From positions 1 to 64,000 of the forward strand of contig JADFUC010000273.1 of NCBI GenBank assembly GCA_019722365.1: a DNA stretch of 64,000 nucleotides. Direction: 5' to 3'. The stretch comes from Lithospermum erythrorhizon (taxonomy: Eukaryota; Streptophyta; Magnoliopsida; Boraginales; Boraginaceae). Numbering within the stretch: position 1 is the first letter of the stretch; every line of letters begins with the position of its first letter. Made by a program: the position numbers and the translations under genes. Under the pieces are notes generated by a model, which saw nothing but the letters and a program-made list of their open reading frames with translations, did no database searches and was not told the origin of the DNA. This document shows positions 1 to 12,050 of the stretch, piece by piece.

Positions 1-1972
1 ATAATTTGTACTTGCTTCGTTCAGTTACATGTGCTCAAATATGAATAACCTTAAATGCCATCCAAGACTATATTGGTCATACAACATAATTCATGGAAAT
101 CCTCTCAAACATAATACGTGAGGATATAATAGAGGTTCGTGGCTTACCATTTGAAAAGAAATAATAGACTTCAAACAACGACTAAAACTCAGTCAAACAA
201 ATATACTATCTATAATATCCCCGCGGTATACCGTCCCTCCCAATGCGCCATAGTCTACAGTTAATCAATAATCACCCATGACATATAAAACATATACAAG
301 TATAAGGCCATACTTTAAGTATAAGGCATGTATTGTATACTAGTATGGGCCATTAATGCATGACAAAGTGATCCTGATTACCTTGTATTTATCTGGTAGT
401 ATAGGGCCAAACCCTTGATACCGTAGTATGGGCCGCCGACAATGCAAATGGCGATCAAAAGCGAGTCATACATGTATTATACATGTAAATGCAATGATAC
501 GACAGATCAAAGGAATCTTTATCTTGGTGGTATGAGATTGACGCCTTATTTATGCCGTAGTATAGAACTGTGATCACACGTATCCTGCGGGAAGGAGGAG
601 TCGCTAATCCTGCAGTAATCCCAGTATGGGGTCGCTTTGAGGCCTCGAGCTCATGCAGCCGGCAACTACTGCTCTCCCCCGAAGCCGTGTCTATTGCGGC
701 CAAAACATCCAGCGATACGTAGAATTGAAACTTGTCCTTGTGAGGCCCGGCAGTCATAAGTGCAGAAATGGTACGGAAATATATAAGTGCCCGACAGGCC
801 CAGCATTCTAATCATGTAACCACAACAATTACATGTATATCATTCGTAATCATATGAATAACATAAATAAGCGAAATCTCGAGTGAAATGCGTAAGTAAC
901 ACGCGTGAGATAAGTACTCGCTCTACGCTAGCTTCGCGAAGCCTTGTGAAAAACGGTCAGAAGATAGCGCCGCGCCCGCGTCAGCTATGACACCGAGAAA
1001 GTATATTGAGGGCTACTACTATATACGGCGTTAGTCATGGCAGCTACCGAAACTATCTACAAATGGTATAAGCTTGTGGGATAAACTTCCTCAATTCTGA
1101 TCCGTGAATAGCGGCCAATCCGATAAGCTAAATTCATCTTATATCGCTTTCTCGCACAGCTCAACTTATAAATTTCTAATTGTCATCGAGTCCATAATTA
1201 GCAATCATACTCAATATGGAATTATATTTCCGTTTGGAATTTCCTTTGACACTCTTGTCAGCTTTAATCAATTTTAAATCACGATTTAACGTCGTAACAA
1301 CTATAATAAGGTCCCAGTAACCTCCCTACACACATTTAAAGTCTTATAAAAATATCACTTAAAAAGTCAGCAGAAAACCTAGAAAGTCAACTCGACCCAT
1401 GTGCGTCCTCAGCTTGATCTACAAATCAAATTGATACTGAAATACGTCCTTTGAGACCCTTAACTTGACTAAGATTTATCTTAAATTAAAGTGTAACTAA
1501 AAGTCAACTATCTCAAAACCCAGAAATATATGAAGACTTGAGAATTTCTTACCTTAACTCGAAGAGAATGATGAGAGGAAACGATATTCTCTGACGATTT
1601 TGAGTTTGAAGGCGACAATTGAAGAGAGAAATGGAAAAAAATGTTGAGGAAAAGTGGAAGCTACTACGACCCAAAATGGAACAAGATGAAGATGATGACT
1701 TGGTTTTATGATGTGGAGATAAGCACACAAGATATTTATAAAAAAAATGAGTCAGATTCGGTTTTGGGTTGAATTATAAAACATCGTACTTAAATCTCCC
1801 ACAGATTCAAAAGATAAAATTCTTCCATAGCAAGCACTACTAAATTATAAATGAAATTCGGCTCAAAAGTTTTTTCTGAAATAACTATCATCGCCAGAAA
1901 AAATTATACCTTCAGTCCCGCGCCGACGAAAAAAATTTGAAATTTTTTTTTTTTTCGTAGCGGGTTATTACA
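1..1972 (-). repeat. 3' LTR of the gypsy element (truncated by window start)
   Basis: It aligns through many indels with about 6440-8447: shared blocks include CATACAACATAATTC (near 78 and 6500), GTGAGATAAGTACT (near 905 and 7395), and the AAATTT/poly-T/GCGGGTTATTACA end. Read on the minus strand the LTR begins TGTAATAACCCGC. It contains short GTAGTATAGGG-type repeats (about 330-570). No gene is visible; the 100-residue reading frame at 455-757 on the minus strand is chance. Confidence 0.85.
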
Positions 1973-2265
1973 ATCTACCACTTTAATAAAATTTCGACCT
2001 CAATTTAACAACTAAACAACCAAGAGCATATAATAACACACAAAAGCAAATACCGTATAAGCAACCAGGCTGTCACTTTCATTTAGATGCTGATTTCTTT
2101 CAATCTACGTCCCTCAAAATTAGCCTCTTCTACCGCAGTTGATTCCTCACGAGGACTTTCACTAAAACCCTTGTCTTACTCCTGCAAAAACCTTCTCTTT
2201 CGGTCCAAAATCTCACCGGTCTTTCGCAAAATGTCGAGGTCTCGCCAGCTCACGGAGGTGAAGCT

Positions 2266-4115
2266 TCAAGAATATGCGACTTCGTCGGGGATATACTTCT
2301 CAAGCGAGGACACATGGAACACATTATGAATCCTATCTAAACTCGAGGCAACGCCAACCAGACGACTTCTCCCGAGATGAATGGTCGAATCTCGCGAAGG
2401 CTGACTTCCGCTCCTCCAGCGCTTTATCGCTCCGCTTCGGAGATACCGCCGGGAACACACGGTCGCCCGACCTCGAAGCGACAAGTCTACTCTGCGATGA
2501 TGCGCATGTTTCTTACGCCTATCACATTTGTGCTGAATCTTCTTTGAATCGATGCGATCCCGGTTCTGCTGAGCTGCCGACCCGGCTTCGGAGACGGCAA
2601 AGCCGCCTGCCCCGTTTCATGTCGTCAACCTCGAATCACGATACATCTTTTAACTGCCGGTGTACAACGTAGGGGAACAGACTCGTCAAGAATCTCCGCT
2701 ACCATTTCGTCGAACAGGTGCAATCTGCTTGGCTCATTTCGTATTGTGAAATGCGTCGACTCCTTTCCTGGCGTCCCACTGCGATAACACAAGTCCTACC
2801 GTCCTGTTCTTTGCCAATGCTATGATCGATCCTTGTATTTAGTCGAACTCTCATATGGCGAAAATCTCGTCGCTACGGCATCAAATCGACTCAGTGTTTA
2901 AATACCGGGTCCTTTGATTTCCACTCTCTGTGCTTGTCGGCTACTACGTTTACGCTACTTGGTAGTACTCGATAGTCAAGTCATAATCGCTAATAATCCG
3001 CCTCCTGCGCCTCAAATTCAAATCTACTACTGCGTGGAAGATATTTCAAACTCTTATGATCGGTAAAAATGCGGCACTTAACCCGTAGAATAATGTCTCC
3101 ACAATTCAGCACTTAAAGACTATCGCAATTGGCTTCGAGACTGTGTGTCGGATAGTTAACCGTGATTTCTCAAGTAATCGGGAGGCGTAGGCAATCAACC
3201 GTTGCAAGCCGAGCCTTTGATCGATGAAGCCAGCTATAAATCCGTAGCCCTCGGAACCGGACATGACATGGTCCCAGCTTCCCACTTTAATACCCCACGG
3301 CTTGATCCTCGCGATCATCATCCCGGACTGCTTGGAACCCGCTTGGTCAACTGTTAATGGCGTCGCGTCGAAAGTCCTTGATGAATCTCGCATAATAACC
3401 GGCTAACCCCCAAAGAAACTCCTGCACTTTCGATGGTGGGGCGCTCCCAGTATTCACGGCCTCGCCACGTGGATGGCCACAAATACCCTCGTCGAATAAC
3501 ATGCCCGGGAATTGCACTTCCATGACGAACTTCGCGTTGGAAGCTTGGCATACAGGCGGTGTATGCCGAGGTCCCCAAAACAATCACGCAAATGCCTCTG
3601 TGTTCTCGCTCCCCTGCAGGGGTCAGAGGAAGGGAGATATCATCAATGAAGACCACCACGGCTCAAATACTCACCGAAATACCGGTTCTTCAGATCATAA
3701 GGCCGCCGGTGCGTTTAGCCGATCAAAGATAAATCACTATAAACTCATAATGTCCATACTTGAGATCGGAAGCCGAGATTTGGGAATATCCTCCCCACTT
3801 TGATCCTGTTGATGATAACGGTCCTTGATGATCTTCGAGAACACCTTGGCATCCTTGGTGTCCAAACAAATGTCGGTGGGGCAATGGTATCGGTTCTTAA
3901 TGGTCGCTTTATTCAGCATGCGTAGTCAATACATAGCCTGTAGAACCATCCTTCTTTTTCCACAAGCAACAGTGCTTGTAGGAGATCTGGCCGATTACGA
4001 TGAATCCACTTGTCAGCCAATTCCTGAGCGGAGTCATGATTCCTGCTTGACATTTGGAGCCGTCTGGCTCTGGGTGGAGAAGTGAATTGCCGTACCGGAA
4101 TAACCTCAATAGCAA
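2266..4115 (-). pseudogene. gypsy pol remnant: reverse transcriptase, RNase H and integrase
   Basis: This is the polyprotein part that copies element RNA into DNA and integrates it. Minus-strand reading frames shift between several fragments. About 3909-4115 has the RT start with KKDGS. 3737-3919 has ATIKNRYHCPTD, then VFSKI and GEDIPKS. 3354-3659 begins VVFIDDISL, the RT catalytic region with the usual YxDD-type motif as FIDD. 3347-3583 has FLWGLAGYYARFIKDF. 3106-3393 has LIAYASRLLEKS of RNase H. 2266-2484 has SLDRIHNVFHVSSLEKYIPD, the integrase C-terminus that follows the core in chromoviruses. Order and motifs identify Ty3/gypsy pol; at least five frameshifts and internal stops show it is dead. 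Confidence 0.88.
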
Positions 4116-4254
4116 ATTCGATCTCCGTTCATGACATTAAGTCACCGAGAACTTATCCTTGAACTCTACAACGACCTTGCGCGTCCTCGGGTGCATTCTC
4201 TTCTACATTCAAATCAGCATCCACGAGGCCAATACACCCTTTCCGAATCAATCT

Positions 4255-4988
4255 CTAGCGCAGAGTGCTAATACAAAACTTCGAAGGCAAAATCTTTCTA
4301 TCTCTCCCATGAAATCGGATATCATTCTTCCAGACATAAAAGTAATCTCTTTCAGGTAGCTGTCCAAATAACGACATGATGTTTCCCCAGCCAATCATAC
4401 CGAATAAGGTCAAAACTGAAAGCTCGAATGGAAGTAAATCAGCAGACAATAGTGACCACATACAATCAAAGAATGATGCATATACCCGATCTGACACTGG
4501 CCGAGCCTCACTGCGGTATCGTAATCTGAAGTGGAACGTCTGGCGCACAGCATCTGAGATAAAATGACCAAACTCGACAACAATCTGGGCGGGAATCAAA
4601 GTAACACCAACGATATCATACGAAATAATGTACACATGCGCGGGGGTATCACTGCGCGCTCACGATGTGTAACGGCATAGTCTGGCCTCGGCCAAACTCG
4701 CTCGAGTAGCACCCACAGCTCCTCCCCGAGGTCCTGACTCCACATATCCTCACGGCCCCAGATAAACCACGACTCCCCGATAACCGCCTCGGCCAGGCCC
4801 CGAGCTTGGTCTTGGCGTCTGTAGCCTCTGCTAACCAAGCCCAGGGGCAATCCTTGTGAGATGTCACAGGCTGGCAGCATCGATAACATATGACCGCCTA
4901 AAACGTCCTGCTTTTTGTACCCAATCCCGGCCACAACGTACTTGACGAATGGCCTTGCTTTCTGAACCCCGGAAGCCTCGGGAACCAT
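4255..4988 (-). pseudogene. gypsy gag zinc knuckle and protease remnant
   Basis: Between the PBS and the RT remnant, minus-strand frames hold parts of gag and protease. At about 4846-4890 one frame reads CYRCCQPVTSHKDCP, a retroviral-type CCHC knuckle used by gag to bind RNA, with one G-to-V change in the usual Gly-His pair. The fragment at 4255-4635 contains LTLFGMIGWGNIMSLFG, which resembles the end of a gypsy protease just before RT. No intact Asp-Ser/Thr-Gly active site was found, so protease is assigned by position and weak similarity only. Frame changes occur throughout. Confidence 0.6.
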
Positions 4989-5967
4989 GGCCGGATCTGA
5001 TGGCGCATGGTATAAAAGACGGTGAACCTTAACTCGGAAGCGAACTATCAGAGATGCGAAGTGACTACGCGGGGCCTTCTGCTTTGAATTAAGTCTCCTA
5101 CGAACTCACAGAGGCTAGAAGGCTGGAATGAAATGCCGGAGTCGGCTCGCCGATCCAGCCTCACGGCTCCTGTTGGCGTTTCCATCTTGAGTGCATTCCT
5201 GTGGAAACTAGTAAAACCATCGGTGAGATCTGGTGACGTGTCTCCCCGCGTCGAGCCATCACGAACCTAGTGATCTCTTAACTCTTGTGGATGGCTTGTC
5301 GGGAAGTAGTCGACGCAATCACATTTCATGCCGTGCTCCTCATGGGCCCCATAGAACACTTGTGTCAGCGAAAATCGGCTCTCTCTCCCGAGAGGCCGCC
5401 ATGTGGGTGCAGCGATAATTCTGGGAAGGGCTCGGCCGGAAATCGACTTGGAAACATGAACCTCACCTGCATGATCGAGAGAGATGCACTTTCAGAGTTC
5501 TCCCACTTTGATGCGAGCATTGAATTCTATAAGTAACAAACTTCACTCTACAAATACAGCCGCAATCGTCGGCTCAAAAATAGTCTTCATATCCCGGGAT
5601 GAACTGTGCTTTTGCTCCAGTAACCCCCACGAAAACTTGATTCCTCTCGAAATGGAGTCAGCTCTTGCTCAGGAATTGACCTCCTGCTTTGCTGCAGGCA
5701 TTCACCTTCTCTGAGGTCTGCACCGACACCAACAGACGAATGCCTCCGGACCTGGCGATCACTTATTTGTGCTGTCGGCATCCCATGCACTTGCAGTTCG
5801 GCCTCTGCAGCCTACCCGGGCACCATTACCTACCGCCCTTGCCTCTTGGTAAGCATCTGTGATCTCACGGCAAAAACCACAGACTTATACAAAAAGAACA
5901 CCACTCTCACCGCTCAAAAGAAAACAAGTAGGCCTGTGACCAGAGATACCCAGTAATGCAAACTGAA

Positions 5968-5979
5968 GCTCTGATACCA
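5968..5979 (-). other. Primer-binding site (initiator tRNA-Met type)
   Basis: Plus-strand GCTCTGATACCA is the exact reverse complement of TGGTATCAGAGC, the site that pairs with the 3' end of initiator tRNA-Met in many plant LTR elements. It lies next to the inner edge of the right-hand LTR and fixes the element on the minus strand. Confidence 0.92.
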
Positions 5980-5981
5980 AA

Positions 5982-8447
5982 ATTAACGACCCGCTTGAAT
6001 TAAGGTGAAGTCGTTAAAATCGAACAGGAGTCGCTGAGCAGATAGACTGGTTTAAAATAAATTCCGTTTCGTATCAAAAAATGTGCTGTTTCCCAATCAA
6101 AGTTTAAGAGTGATAATCATTAGTGATATAAAGCGACAAACCCATGTAAATATATACCTGGCATATCCCAAAATAAAGTAATGCGACGAAGCTGACAAAT
6201 AATCGTCTTGTATCCTAAATACAAAATGACTACCCGACAGAGGCTAGATTTCAAAAGGAATACCATGATGAAAGCTGGTTATGCGTCCAAAAATGAGGCC
6301 CATGGGGATCTGGCCGCCCCGTCTACTTTAGCCACTTTCGAACTCTCAATGACCTCTTGTCCATTATACTTTGTCAACGCTAAATAGAAATGTCGCCCAC
6401 GCAAAGCGAAGAGATTGTAAGCAAACTCTGAGCGAGATAGTCATAATTTAATAATCAAATATGAATAATATAAATATATCAGAATATCTAATCAGGGGTC
6501 ATACAACATAATTCCTTGAGGAAATCTCAAACATGCATGAGGATGCAATAAGTTAAATGACACCTGATTTCGGAAAAGCAAATGGGCTGAGCAGCGACTA
6601 AAACTACAGTGCATTGAGCCTCGCATCTACCATTATCACGCGTTATACACAAGTCTCTAATGCTTATGATCAAATCTACAGGGAATGGATTAATAATAAC
6701 CCTTGCACTTATACACATGATGAGGCTAAAACAGCAGCTTATACACAAAGTATAAAGCCTTTTTAGCATATACACAAAGTATAAGGCACGCGCTATGTAT
6801 TATACATTAGTATAGGGCGCATCAACAATCTGGCAAAGTGATCCACAGACTCATACTATCGTAGTATAGGGGACTGAAACCCTTGTTATCGTAGTATAGA
6901 GACCCACTTGCCCGGCAATCTGTACTTGACAGCGATCAACAGTATGTATGTACGTAGTATAGGGCCCGCTTTTGACAATGCCCAGCTGGCGATCATGATC
7001 ATACCTTGGCTATACGTAGTATAGGGCCCAAACCCTTGGCAGCTATCTGGTAGTATGGGGCGATGATGTCACATATCCTGCTGAGGAAGGAGAGTCGCCC
7101 TAATCACAGTAATCGACATAAGTGCCCCGCGATGCCAAAGGCCTCGAGCACAAATGCATGGCTTACGACAACTGCTCCCCAAGCGGTAATAAAAACGTCA
7201 CGCGTCATTAAGCAAAAGAAGCGTAGCAAGGCACACAATGTAAGTGCCAAAATGAGGCCACGAGGAAATCATAAGTCAAAGGCAGGGCCACGGAAACACA
7301 ATCACGCAGCACAACAATTGCATATCATTCTGAAAAATCATAACACAATAACATAAATATACGAATCAAGGTAAAGTAAGTAAGTAACTTGCAGTGAGAT
7401 AAGTACTTTCCTACTGACATGAGCCGGCGAAAGACAATGAGAGTAAGCGCCGCACTTTCCACGATCAGCGCCTAATAGCTATGAAAGTATAATCAAGACC
7501 TACTACTATACCGGCGTTCTAGAAGATACATAACCAACTCTCGGGGAAGCTATCTACAAATGGTATAGCAATGGGATATTATCAATTCTGATCCAATGGA
7601 CCAACGACCCAATCGATCCCACAAATTATCTTATCGACTTTCTCAAAACTTTCTAGCTTCAGCTTATAAGTCATTCACAAATTAAATCATAAATTATAAT
7701 TAATAACAATCTATATAAAATACTCAATTATAACTCAGATTGGAATTTGCTTTTGTATGCGTCAACTTTCAATGATTTTAAATCATGATTTAACGTCATA
7801 ACAACTATTAAGGTCCCACGATATAACTTTTCTACATTTTAAGTCTTATGAAAATGTCACTTAAAAAGTCAAAACCTAAGAAAAGTCAACTCGGCCATAC
7901 GTCCTCAGCTTGATCTAAATCACAATTGATACTGAAATAAATCGCGAACCCGCTTAACCAACTAAGATTTATCATAAAATTCCAATTATATGAAAGTCAA
8001 CTAAATTCAACTATCTCAAAACCAAAATATCTAGAAGACTTGATTCTTATGAACTGAAAGAGAATGATGGAGAACAATGATACAATAGATTTTTGAGTTG
8101 ACGAAAATGATTGAAGAGAAATGGAGAAAAAAAAATGTTCAAAGGGGGAAAAGTGGAAGTATTTTCGGCCCAAAAAATGGAACAAGATGATGATGGCTTG
8201 GTTTATGATGTGAATAAGCTTGCAAGATATTTATAAAAAAAATCGAGTCAGATTCGGTTTTGATTTAATTCTCCGACATCGTACTTAAATACATGACTTA
8301 GATTGAATAAAATTCTTATGACACTACTAAATTATAAATGAAATTGAAACAAAGTTTTCCTGAAATAATATCATCATGAAAAAATTGCTATTCCCCGGGT
8401 CCCGAAAAAATTTGAAATTTTTTTTTTTTAAATAGCGGGTTATTACA
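5982..8447 (-). repeat. 5' LTR of the gypsy element
   Basis: It runs from TAACGACCCGC next to the PBS to GCGGGTTATTACA. The two ends are roughly inverted (TGTAATAACCCGC on the minus strand, TAACGACCCGC on the plus strand). Most of it aligns with 1-1972, and the whole length matches a third copy at 15189-17586. It should carry the element promoter, but I could not place a convincing TATA box or start site. Confidence 0.86.
6765..7065 (-). repeat. LTR-internal short repeats around GTAGTATAGGG
   Basis: At least five degenerate copies of a roughly 45-60 bp unit share a CGTAGTATAGGG-like core (near 6810, 6860, 6888, 6953 and 7014), often followed by CCC(A)AACCCTTG. The core around 7012 reads TATACGTAGTATA, a near-palindrome. 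The same repeats occur in the other LTR near 330-570. In LTRs such repeats often lie in the U3 region; a regulatory role here is inference. Confidence 0.6.
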
Positions 8448-10200
8448 CGTTGCTTTTTGATTGTCCCCAGACGAGTGTTAGTGGGAGTGCTAACACGTTT
8501 ACTCCAGTCATTTGTAGAGTGAGGAGGGTGTGAGGAAGTCGTGAGTCGATTCGGTGAGGTAGAGGAAGCTTTGAGGCGTGGGTTGAGTAGTGGGGAGTAA
8601 TGTTGGGACTGGTCTCTTTGGAACTAATAATTGGTTAATGTTCTGTAGTTGCAGGAGGCTCGGGATTCCCCAGGGGTGGTAGGTGCTCTAAATTTATGTG
8701 GGTTAGAGCGAAAGTCTTGTTTGATTAGACTCTTAGTTAACTCATAAAGAAATTTTCCCCAAGTATTCTATAACTGAGAAATTCTTGCTTATACCACTTT
8801 ACAATTTCTAACTTTGGTTGGGAGATGCATTAAGATTGATGAGGTACTTAGAAGTTGCCCAAAATCAATGTTTGGAGATAGATTTTTGAGATGAATGATT
8901 TTGATCTTGTGCAGGAATGGATTGGTTGAGGAGATATGTCAGGTGATAGATTGTGATCCTTAAGAAGATTTAAATATCTGATCACAGTAAATCAGGATCT
9001 TTTCCTAGGTGATAGAAAAATTCTTTCCTTTTCATTTACGCCTTAGTTGCCCATAAGATCCCGAAGTGGATGTGTTATCTTTATTATACGACACAAGTAT
9101 TAAAGAAGAAATCGATCACGGGGAGGTGCGTATCGTGAAGGCTATGTGATCATGTTTCTTTGAGGTGCCAGGAACTCTCATAGTGGTGGAGTTTTCCATA
9201 GAATTAATTCTGGTACTAATCGTTTACCATGGCACACTTACAAAATGGCTCTATGATTAAGGGGAGTTGAAAGCATAATTCACGAGGGGTGTTGGATAAA
9301 GGGATGGTAGAACCGAGTAGTTCACCTTAGAGATTGCTCGATTGTTATATATATGTTGAAGAAGAGGATTGGATCTACGAGGGTTGTGTGTGGTCTCAGG
9401 CACACAGACAAAGTAACAATTAGAATCGATATCCGTTACACAAGATTGATGATTCTAAAGTGAGCTTAGTCAATTTTTGTCAGGTTGAGGATTAAAGAGA
9501 TGATGTGAAGTCGGCATTTAGAACAAGATATAGACTCTGGGTTTTTGATCTGATTTAGGTTGTGAGTCACCCCGCCGAGATTTATATGGACCTTATAGGG
9601 CCAGCGGATGTTGCCTTTCTTACTTGGATAAATTTGTGGTGTTGTTTAATGACATTTGATATATTACAGTGATGAGGCATGAAGAACACTTTTCTAACTT
9701 TTGGTTGGGGAAAAGTGGGTTAAAATTATTAATTTTGGAGAATATAGTGATCTTCATAAAGTTAGATGATGGGAGCGACCAAATTGTTAAAATCATTTCG
9801 GGTCTAGCGAGAGGATACTGCTCGAGGAATTTATAGGACTTTTCAGGTATTTCAGCCTTGTGACCGGGTTGATGACTAGAGGAGTTCCGTTTGTTTGGAG
9901 TAGCGAGGTTGAGCGGGCTTATTGGGTTGAGGAAATTGACTATGGCGCGGTGTGTGTATTTCTTCGGTGAGACCCAGTTGGTTATATCAAACGTATAGTG
10001 ATGCTTGGCATCGGGGGGTTGGGATGATAACAATAATTGAAATGTAGAAAATTGCCGTTTGCTTAGATTTGGAGGCATTATTTGTATGTGACTTGCCAAA
10101 TTTTCACAAAGTTTGAAATACCTCCCGGCGGAGAGATTTGAATCTGAGGCGTGAAGGTGGATGGAGTTCAATTCCTTGGTGTTTCCATTGAGTATAATCT
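8448..10200 (+). pseudogene. Second gypsy pol fragment: protease end, RT, RNase H (plus strand)
   Basis: Plus-strand frames, with many shifts, read in order. The protease end (about 8885-8960) has DFDL and MDWLRRYV-like residues. The linker before RT (about 9130-9330) follows, then the RT fingers (about 9350-9450) with a KKR-GS-TRV-like stretch and VTIR. The palm (about 9480-9680) has AFRTRY and a worn VVF-DD region. The thumb (about 9800-9950) has LMTRGVPFVWSSEVERAYWV. RNase H (about 9990-10100) has YSDAWHRGVG. It stops before RNase H ends and no integrase follows, so the copy is cut off near the start of the C-poor LTR-like repeat. 8448-8880 should hold gag and early protease, but I cannot read it. 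Confidence 0.82.
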
Positions 10201-10289
10201 GGAAAGGATGTGGATGATGAGGGAAAGGTTAAGGAGCCATTGAATGAAATGAAGCAACATTGTTAATTTTGAAAACCTTGTATTTGGAG

Positions 10290-12034
10290 GTGAAATGATC
10301 ATATAATCTTTATGATGGCAGTCTTGATTATATTAGTGTATATGGTAAATAGTTATTGTTATAAAATGGCTAAATGAGATTATATGTGTTTATTAATGTA
10401 TTAATAGAAAAGAATAAATCATTTGGTTGATAAACATTAAAGGATGAGATAAAAATATTGAAAATGATTGTGTGATATTAGTGTGAATAACATAGGATAT
10501 TGAGATTTATGATGTTATGTGAAGATAACGTGATAGAATATGGTATTCGGATTATGAAAGTTGATATGATGTTGAGTTGACGAGATGTGATGATATAGAA
10601 TTCAACTAACAGGTGATGCTAACATCATAAGATGTGTTATATAAATTAGATATTGTCCGTATATTGTATTGTATAATCTTGTGGTTGTAGCATGAAATAT
10701 TAGATATGTTTTGATAGGAGTATGATGACAACTTGATCAATTGTGATGGTGGCAGCAAATAATAACATATGTGCAGAGTATGATTGATTGTCTTTGTGAA
10801 GTGTGATTGATAGTAATATATATAAAAGAATGATAATATGATGATGATAAATGATAAGATAGATGTATTGAAATTTTTTGAGGTTGCGATGATATTTAGT
10901 GATATTGAGATGGTTATGTATTAAGCGTGATATTATGATATGGCTTTATTGTGAATTTGAAGGTTACGACTTATGATGTGATATGTCCGGTATTCTCTAG
11001 AAACAACGGTCCCATAGGATCACGGTGTCGCCGTCAGCGGCTGTGTCCGGTATTTGTTAGAATCGGCGGCCTATAAATCGGTATTAGTGGAATCATGATT
11101 TAGCTAAAATGTGATTGTGTTGAATCAGAGACGTTAGTTTATCCGTTTGTTGGGTAAACAACGGGTAATTGGTTATGACATTATTTTGTCCTCGTTTGTT
11201 GGAGTAAAACAAGCAGTGGCGTTGGTCTTACATTATTGTGTGTTTTTCTTTGAATGGTGGCGTTGATTATTACATTATTTGTCCTCGTTTGCTAGAGTAG
11301 AAAACGGCAGTGGCGTTGAACTTTCTATTAGAGTAGACTACAAGCAAGGAATTCGGAATAGAGTTATTATTATTGCTTATGTGATATATTGAGAAATTCT
11401 TGATTTTGTAGGTGATAGTATATTCATAAATATATTATATGTTGAGCTTTTGATGTTATAGTGTTATTTAAATATTATTAAATTGTTTCCTAAGTTGATT
11501 GTGTATTAAATTGTTTGGTGATATTAAGTGCTAGGGATGTATGGAGGCGTACTAGTGATATGAATAATTATGATAAATATAATGAAAGTAATTATCGCGA
11601 CTATGCGATGTTAAATTTTTATATAGGTATGGTTGAATATGACTTGTTATTTGAGTATTGGCAGAGTTGACGAGCTTTTCTGGCTATTGCTTATTTTGGG
11701 ACTGATGTTGTTTTTATTCGGGGAAAAGTTGGCATTGAAGTATCATTTCTAGCGATGATCGGAGTAAATGTGATTGATTTGGGTGACTGGGATATCTCAA
11801 TGATCTTTAGTGTGTACATGTTGTGTCGATATGTATTTACAAAGCGTGTTATGATTTGTACGATTTATCGAATTCGAGTGTAATATTTATTGTTGTCTTG
11901 GGTCATGTTGGGCATAGTCGCGTTGTATTTTTCCTTGTTCTTTTTTGATCCGAGGTTGTATGGTGACTACGATGTTCATGTTGCGGGCGAACATAACCTC
12001 GGGGAGGCGGCCCGGCTGGGGTAGGTCGTTATAA
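10290..12034 (+). repeat. Left LTR-like repeat of a C-poor gypsy-type element
   Basis: It aligns over about 1.7 kb with 17790-19710, including GATATGT(C)CGGTATTCTCTAG near 10980 and 18650, repeated copies of GTCCTCGTTTG(C/T)TGGAGTA, and AATTATCGCGACTATGCGAT near 11590. Its right end, GGTCGTTATAA, is directly followed by a worn PBS, so this is the 5' LTR on the plus strand. The outer (left) boundary is not sharp; I place it by the end of similarity. Cytosine is rare on this strand. Confidence 0.75.
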
Positions 12035-12037
12035 TTT

Positions 12038-12050
12038 TGGTGTATCGAGC
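12038..12050 (+). other. Worn primer-binding site (initiator tRNA-Met type)
   Basis: TGGTGTATCGAGC, followed by ATAGG, resembles TGGTATCAGAGC with small indels and lies four bases after the LTR end. It sets the element in plus orientation. Confidence 0.6.

Larger units (their letters stand above)
1..8447 (-). mobile_element. Ty3/gypsy LTR retrotransposon, long-LTR chromovirus-like, degraded
   Basis: Two related long repeats (1-1972 and about 5982-8447), both ending on the plus strand in GCGGGTTATTACA, flank an internal region. On the minus strand this runs PBS, gag zinc knuckle, protease, RT, RNase H, integrase. Integrase lies after RT, which is the Ty3/gypsy order. LTRs of about 2.4 kb and a host-like integrase C-terminus suggest the Del/Tekay-type chromovirus group (inference). 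Every coding part has frameshifts and stops, so it cannot be autonomous. The left LTR lacks about 450 bp because the window starts inside it. The two LTRs differ by many substitutions and indels, so the insertion is old. The flank after the right LTR is the protease-RT region of another gypsy element, suggesting nesting. Confidence 0.88.

Noticed and set aside
5968..5979. tRNA-like sequences as possible tRNA genes (also 12038, 38134, 55698)
   Set aside because: Only 12-14 bases match tRNA-Met; each lies at an LTR edge, so they are primer-binding sites.
9620..10171. 183-residue minus-strand open frame, the longest in the window
   Set aside because: It is antisense to the plus-strand gypsy RT/RNase H remnant, whose motifs are clear; antisense frames of this domain are often open.
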